Shown: in pieces, positions 58,912 to 64,000 of the stretch
Numbering within the stretch: the stretch's first letter is position 1
How the letters are laid out: every line of letters starts with the position of its first letter
Source: Cokeromyces recurvatus
Taxonomy: Eukaryota; Mucoromycota; Mucoromycetes; Mucorales; Mucoraceae
NCBI RefSeq assembly: GCF_025118155.1
Contig: NW_026251396.1
Coordinates: 124,001 to 188,000, forward strand
Reading direction: 5' to 3'
DNA: 64,000 nucleotides
Program-made: the position numbers and the translations under genes
The notes under the pieces: generated by a model
Told to the model about the DNA's origin: nothing
Database searches by the model: none
Seen by the model: only the letters and a program-made list of their open reading frames with translations

Positions 58912-60251
58912 TGAAATTATATATAGATAGATATACAATTAACTTTTTTTTTTATTTTTTTTATTAGAAAATATTACTAATGCCATTACAGATATGCTAT
59001 TAGGCTTTTCAGTAGGTGATTATACTAAAGGCACGCGAATGGCAAACTTTTTTGTATCCCACTTGTCGGCTTTATTTACTGCTACGAAAGTACTTGCTCG
59101 ACGCTATATTGAAGAATATAGAGAACCTTTGCCTCTTGACAGAGAATCAACTCTGCTTTGCAAGAAGCTTCATAACCTTTTCACTCATATCTTGGATTCT
59201 CAAAGAAGAAGAGGCTATCAGAGCATTGAAATGACTGATGACATTTACACTTCCGTTACTGAAACTCTCCTCTTTACAAAGATCATCATTCATATTGGAC
59301 TCAAAGGCTCAGTTCGATTAGCTAAAAGAGATGGTCGCAATGGAAAATTCCTCAATGATTTCTTGAATGAAGCTTGGTTTGTTTTTAGACATGTAGAACC
59401 CATTGAAGAATGCCATCCGGATGCTATTCCTAATATTCGGTGTAGAGAATGCCATCAGACTTGTGTAGGAGAATGCTTTAAATATAAAGATCTCTACTGG
59501 CATTTTCAATGTCTTCGTTGCCATGAATGTGATAAGATGCTCCATACTTACCCTTTAGATAACATCTACAACGCAGATATCGGTTTAACTCTATGTTTTC
59601 ACTGCAATAGAACGACAATTGGTCATCGTTATTACCATATTGAAGTTGATATTAAATACAAGACTAAATTTGAACATTGTGCCTATATAGTGAAGAATGC
59701 TTTACAAACATTTAATCTTTATTTAAAATATTTTCCTGGTAAATGATACATTTATGAAAAATTCTAAATCAACCTATTTAACCTCCCCTCCCCCCTTTTT
59801 TTTTTCTTTCTTTCTTTTCGTAGTTGTAAGCTCTCCCATAATAAGAACTGAAAATAGACAACAAAGTATGTCTTCTCAAGATATACTAATGGACTCTCCT
59901 AACATAAATTCTGAAGATGAGCGACAAAGTATGTATTCTCAAGATGTATCAATAGACTCTCCTAAAATAAATTCTGAAGATGAGCGACAAAGTATCTATT
60001 CACAAGATGTACTAATGGACTCTCCTAAAATAAGAACTGAAGATAAACTACAAAGTATTTGTTCTCAAAAAATACGAATAGACCCTTCTAAAATAAGAAC
60101 TGAAAATAAGCGACAAAATGTCTGTTCTCAAAAAGCACTCATCGACTCTCCCAATAGAAGAACTGAAAATAAGCAACAAAATCTGTGTACTCAAAGAGTA
60201 CTAATCAAGCGGAAACCAGTACCTTCTCTTGATTGTCAAATAGTAGTATAA
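57973..60251 (+). CDS. three-LIM protein resembling Lrg1-type RhoGAP, but with tandem repeats instead of a GAP domain
   Basis: Protein of 618 residues from six exons (57973-58089, 58152-58547, 58606-58654, 58729-58824, 58968-59738, 59824-60251). LIM 1 is 'CHECDNIIKGSYVEAAGKQF' followed by H-F-R-C-C-V-C and a second zinc site. LIM 2 begins 'CVGCEHPICHQVI' with 'RWHPEC'. A helical region ('LLGFSVGDYTKGTRMANFF' onward) comes next, then LIM 3: 'CRECHQTCVGECFKYKDLYW', 'FQCLRCHECDKML' and C-F-H-C. LIM-LIM-helical-LIM is the N-terminal order of fungal Lrg1/Rga RhoGAPs, where a GAP domain should follow. Instead the last exon encodes six copies of a 21-residue Ser/Gln/Asp-rich repeat and stops, with no Arg-finger GAP sequence. 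It is probably a truncated or diverged paralog acting as an adaptor. Confidence 0.8.
58827..58908 (+). repeat. 82-bp poly(A) tract directly after a splice donor
   Basis: The intron after exon 4 of the LIM gene begins GTA and runs straight into A. It is the longest homopolymer of the window, on the sense strand. Confidence 0.9.
59836..60215 (+). repeat. six coding 63-bp tandem repeats
   Basis: Units encode variants of 'SPKIRTEDKLQSICSQKIRI'-like 21-residue blocks with a fixed core: S-P-x-I-x-(T/S)-E-(N/D)-x-x-Q-(S/N)-x-x-(S/T)-Q-x-x-(L/I/S)-(I/M)-D. Copies 2 and 3 are nearly identical at DNA level, and the outer copies are diverged. Conserved Ser-Gln and Ser-Pro pairs could be phosphosites. 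Confidence 0.85.
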
Positions 60252-61214
60252 TGTAAGAAATTGAACTTTAATTCTAGGGCTATTATATTTTAAATATTTT
60301 TATAATAATTATTAAAACGGCAAAAAAATAAAAAAGGACAAAAAAGACAAAAAAAGGACAAAAAAGACAAAAAAAAAGGACAAAAAAGACAAAACAAAAA
60401 ACAAAAAAAAAAAAAGACAAAAAAGACAAAAACAAAAAACAAAAAAAAACAATTATTTAATTAACTTAACAATATTTAACAAAGCTATCCTTAGACATAT
60501 TAATAGATTTACTCAATAAAATCCACTATTCTTTTTCTTATTTTATCTTATGTTGACTTCATTTATATTTGGCTTGAAAAGTTCTTTTGAAATTATATAT
60601 GTATTCATTGAGTATGACTCATCTTTGCTTGTTGCTTGTGGAATAATCACAAATATAAACTATGTGACATGTTTAATAAATACATAGTTACTTTATGGAT
60701 ATCAAGTTTATCAGATTTCCTGTTTCTTTACCTCATTTGATTACTCTAGTTAGTAGTAAAATGAAAAGGGTCAGGACACAAAATTGAGCTATTCTCTTCA
60801 CAAATAAGGATAATTTTAAGCTTGTTTATCCTATACTCTGCATATTTTACATAGGTAGGTTATTATTACTATCTACGGTATTTAGCTTGAAAAATACATT
60901 TTCATAGTTAATATATTTTCATTGAAGGTTTAAGGAATTTTTTTTTTATCTAGCTCACTTTAATATTTCTACTTGCTTTAAATATTCGTAAATTATAGGG
61001 AGGGGAGAGATGAAAAGGAATAATATAATCAAGGATGCATGTGACTGTGAATGATTAAAAAAGACCTACATAGTTGTATACATGTATACATATACGTATT
61101 TATATACAAGTTTATATACATTTATAATATTACATAAGTGTAAAGCAAATACTAGTAGAATATAGATTCATTGTATTTCTTTATTGTGTTATATATATAT
61201 GAATAAAGTGATAA
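60252..61214. other. spacer with a minisatellite-like A-rich repeat
   Basis: Apart from the GACAAAAAA-type repeat listed separately, only AT-rich sequence without a gene. Confidence 0.5.
60319..60452 (+). repeat. (GGACAAAAAA/GACAAAAAA)n minisatellite-like repeat
   Basis: About a dozen imperfect 9-12 base units of GGACAAAAAA, GACAAAAAA and CAAAAAA, located just downstream of the LIM gene, probably in or after its 3' UTR. Confidence 0.8.
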
Positions 61215-62127
61215 CTATAATTTGGCCTTTCTTGCTGCCTTTTTTGCTGCTGATTCCTCTATACAACACATTAATTATATGCTATATATTTCTATTTAAC
61301 ATTCTTTTTTAATTTTATTTTTATTTACCTATAAATCTCATAATACTTTCTAAGGAATCACTACTGCTCATACGTTCACCTAATGCTTTCATCTCAGCTT
61401 GATTCACTTGTTCAAGAACATCACGATCCACATCTCTAATTAAACCTTTCGTCACTTTTAATGCCTCAGTTGAAAACTTTGCTGCTTCCCCTGCCAAATC
61501 TAAAATAGTGTCACGAAAAGTTTCAGCAGGAATAAGTCTACTAATAAGCCCGCAATCGACAAGTTCCTTTGCAGTAAAGGTTCTGCCCATCAACTATATA
61601 CATGTCAACATTATTTCACACTAGATATATCATGTTAATGAATACATACCAACATTTCATTTGCTTTAGAAGGCCCCATAATTCTACATACATATAGCTT
61701 GTTAAACAGACGAAATACAAACGCATATAACAGTTTTTTTTTGTAAAGTTATTTATATTTACCTTGGAAACAAAATAGAAGAGCATCCTTCAGCACAAAA
61801 CCCTAATTCATTTAAAACTTTATGTGTTAGTTTTTCTTTTTTTTTCCTTAAAAAACAAACAAAAAGAAGTTGTATCCTTCTATTTTTTTTTATATACCAA
61901 GCTTCATGAAAGGAGTGCCAAAAGTAGCTTCAGGAACAGAATAAACAACATCACATAATGCAAGTGTAGTCGTACCAAAACCAATACTTGGCCCTGAAAA
62001 TAAAACAACGCTTTAAAAATGAATTATTATTTCCCTAAAATTAAAACTCCAATTAAAAAAAAAAATACCATTCACAGCACCGATCAAAAGCTTGGGAAAC
62101 TTGATCATTTCAGTTACAACATGACTA

Positions 62128-62165
<38 letters not shown>

Positions 62166-62190
62166 AGAAATATATATAAAAAAAATCTTT

Positions 62191-62223
<33 letters not shown>

Positions 62224-62574
62224 GTTGTAGTTTGTCTTCTACGTTTCATTTCTTCTTCAATATTTTCTTCATTTAAATTGGGCATTTGTAGTTCTTGCCC
62301 TGAAGTATAAAATTTACCTCTACCTGTTAATACTGCAACTTTAACTGCATCACATTCAGCTGCCCATTTTATAGCAGCCAACCAATCCTAATCTCATATA
62401 CGTTATTATGTAATCATAACTAATTATCATTATCCTTATTACTCTATAAGATTGTGGGGAAAGAGCATTGTAACGTTTAGGTCGATTATGAGCAATTTCG
62501 ACTACACCATTTGGAAATAGACAAATTTCTATTGTTTCAAGTTTGGGAATTGGATTGGAAATTAGATTAGTCAT
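61215..62574 (-). CDS. peroxisomal enoyl-CoA hydratase/isomerase (crotonase family) with PTS1
   Basis: Crotonase-fold enzyme of 276 residues from eight exons (62443-62574, 62224-62387, 62069-62124, 61898-61993, 61763-61802, 61650-61683, 61329-61593, 61215-61258). Motifs: 'VAVLTGRGKFYTSGQEL' (first oxyanion region), 'FPKLLIGAVNGPSIGFGTT' (second oxyanion region), 'TFGTPFMKLGFCAEGCSS' and 'LMGRTFTAKELVDCGLI'. A Ser-Gly-Gln rather than Ser-Gly-Asn, and no glutamate pair typical of classical hydratases, point to a delta3,delta2-enoyl-CoA isomerase or a related branch. The C-terminus is 'KKAARKAKL', ending in the peroxisome signal A-K-L, and it is encoded on a separate 44-base last exon. Role: beta-oxidation of unsaturated fatty acids. 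Confidence 0.88.
62133..62162 (+). repeat. (AC)n microsatellite in an intron
   Basis: About 15 AC units in the intron between exons 2 and 3 of the crotonase-family gene, next to a 32-base T run (A on the sense strand). Confidence 0.85.
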
Positions 62575-62762
62575 TTCAAAAAGGGGGGGAGGGGAAGTTT
62601 TTTTCCAAGAAAAAAAAAATATGTGAATTTATAAAAGAAGTAACTTTTTAAGCAGCACACCACCTCATTTTATAGTTTTTAGAGGGAGAAAAAAAAAAGT
62701 TCAGACTTAAAAGGAAATTGATTTTTTGAGATTTAAAAAAAAAATATGTGTATATATTTGTA

Positions 62763-64000
62763 TTATTGATAATTTAATCCAAAAGATAACATATTCCATT
62801 GATCAGTAGTCAAAAGCCCTTGATATCCGTTAATGATCTTTTTTTTTTTTTAAAAAAAAAATATAAATATTATTTCAAGTATATCATATACTCTTTTTTT
62901 TTTCTTTTTTGACAAGTTTATAATCTACACTTACTTGTCTAAATAATATGCCGAGTTCATTTGATGGACTTTTCCATTGTGCAATAATTTCAAATAAAAT
63001 CCTAACTGCCTATTGAATAATAATACGATCGTTATAATTATATCTACATAAATCTATGTATATATTTAGAGTATTTACCATTTGGTTTAAAACTTGAGGA
63101 TAGAGTCGAATCATCTTACAAAAGCCTTGAAAGGCACTATCTTTTTCTTCATTTTCAGGTATACTGCGGGACCTGTATAGCCATTGAAGACCAAATTGAG
63201 ATAAAAATCCCATCATGACTTCAGCATTTTGAACCCCTAGTCTTCCTATCGTATTCATAGCATTTTCATGAAGTTCTATTAAATCTAATGGAGGATTCAT
63301 AAGTGGTACAATGGATTTCAGAATAGGCTCTACATAGTCTTTCATCACTTTCTTATCCCAACGTAAAGCTATTTCTCCAATGGCCCAAATAGCATTGTTT
63401 CGAGCTGATTTAAAAGTGGAGTCATTATTTTTTATTTGCCGAATAAGTTCAGGCATAATATTATCGAGGATAGGAATAAGTGCTGTAAAACATGCCTTTG
63501 CTAAATCACCTATCAAAGCAAAAGTAGGCGATAACACTTCATAACGAGAATTCTAATAAAATTGGATTTATATATGTATATGCATGTATATAATTTTTTT
63601 TTGGGTCAACGTACATAATGAGCACAGACAGCTAATAAGGGTAATAAAGGAGATCTTTGTAAAAAGGGTTCTATTTCATTTTTTAAACCTTGTACAATGC
63701 CTGATAATAAATCAAGAGGCATGATAATAAATTCATTATCTAATTCATCGAAACTATTATCATTCAAAGCATTTTGTATCGTTTTGTGTACTAACATAAC
63801 ACATCTTGTAAATACAGGCTCTGTAAATGGTAAAAATCCTCTTCCTAATGATGTTGCAATATCTGTTAAGCACTATAATAGATTAAAAAAAAAGTTAATC
63901 TCATGTAGTTAATTTTCTTTTTTCTATATACATATATATATATATATATTTACCCCTAATAATGGAAATAGGTCTGAATCTGTGTTATTTAATTTATTCC
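62763..64000 (-). CDS. KAP104: transportin / karyopherin beta-2, 3' part (N-terminus outside window)
   Basis: Nuclear import receptor for PY-NLS cargoes, built of HEAT repeats. The window holds the C-terminal exons, reading 'NNTDSDLFPLLG', 'CLTDIATSLGRGFLPFTEP', 'IIMPLDLLSGIVQGLKNEI', 'YEVLSPTFALIGDLAKACF', 'NNAIWAIGEIALRWDKK' and 'MNTIGRLGVQNAEVMMGFL', then 'FGLQWLYRSRSIPENEEKD', and ending 'INGYQGLLTTDQWNMLSFG'. This matches the last HEAT repeats of transportin-1/Kap104 ('ARNNAIWAIGE', 'ENTAITIGRLG'-like). The last two introns use GTAAAT and GTAAGT donors. The gene continues past the right edge. It lies in tandem with the crotonase-family gene, 188 bases upstream of that start codon. Confidence 0.88.

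Overview
The window looks like nuclear DNA of an early-diverging filamentous fungus, most likely Mucoromycota (Mucorales-like). It is very AT-rich and full of poly(A)/poly(T). Nearly every gene is split by short GT..AG introns with GTAAGT-type donors. The gene set fits this placement: fungal AP-1 and Atf1-type bZIP factors, an HMG-box regulator, an IML2-type TPR protein, a LIM protein resembling the N-terminal half of Lrg1-type RhoGAPs, and genes usually thought of as animal-like but kept in this phylum (MYSM1, DHX34, ZGRF1, antiquitin). All gene models below were assembled by eye from splice sites and reading-frame continuity. No search was run.

Layout, left to right. 0-9 kb is metabolic and housekeeping: the end of an IML2/TTC39 protein, a secreted double-psi beta-barrel protein, ATP synthase subunit k (with a frame break), a small RPEL-repeat actin-binding protein, ALDH7A1/antiquitin and galactokinase. 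10-17 kb is a gene-sparse block of three transcription factors (AP-1-like bZIP, Atf1-like bZIP, HMG-box) with long empty spacers and one probable decayed gene. 19-32 kb is dense again: mitoribosomal bS21m, an exostosin-family glycosyltransferase, ETF-alpha, a dicarboxylate-type mitochondrial carrier, a ModF/YDR061W-type tandem ABC ATPase, hexokinase, OGG1 (second frame break) and a small unknown gene. 33-48 kb carries an unknown protein, a ZGRF1-like SF1 helicase, a triose-phosphate-transporter-family protein, a MYSM1-like SWIRM/JAMM deubiquitinase and a DHX34-like DEAH helicase. 49-64 kb has ribosomal protein uL16 (RPL10), a coiled-coil protein, a GPI-type cell-surface protein, a LIM protein with C-terminal tandem repeats, a peroxisomal enoyl-CoA hydratase/isomerase and the 3' half of a transportin.

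Main points of interest. (1) The transporter and a helicase are divergent neighbours, like the tptA and rnhA genes that flank the Mucoromycota sex locus, but no HMG gene lies between them; an HMG-box gene sits about 21 kb away. (2) Two conserved genes need the same -1 shift at an identical A-AAA-AAG run. The same heptamer is read in frame in two other genes, so base undercalling is the leading explanation, with recoding as the alternative. (3) The longest intronic homopolymers (53-82 bp) are all A on the sense strand. (4) In the enoyl-CoA hydratase/isomerase gene the peroxisomal targeting tripeptide sits alone on a last exon that intron retention would remove.
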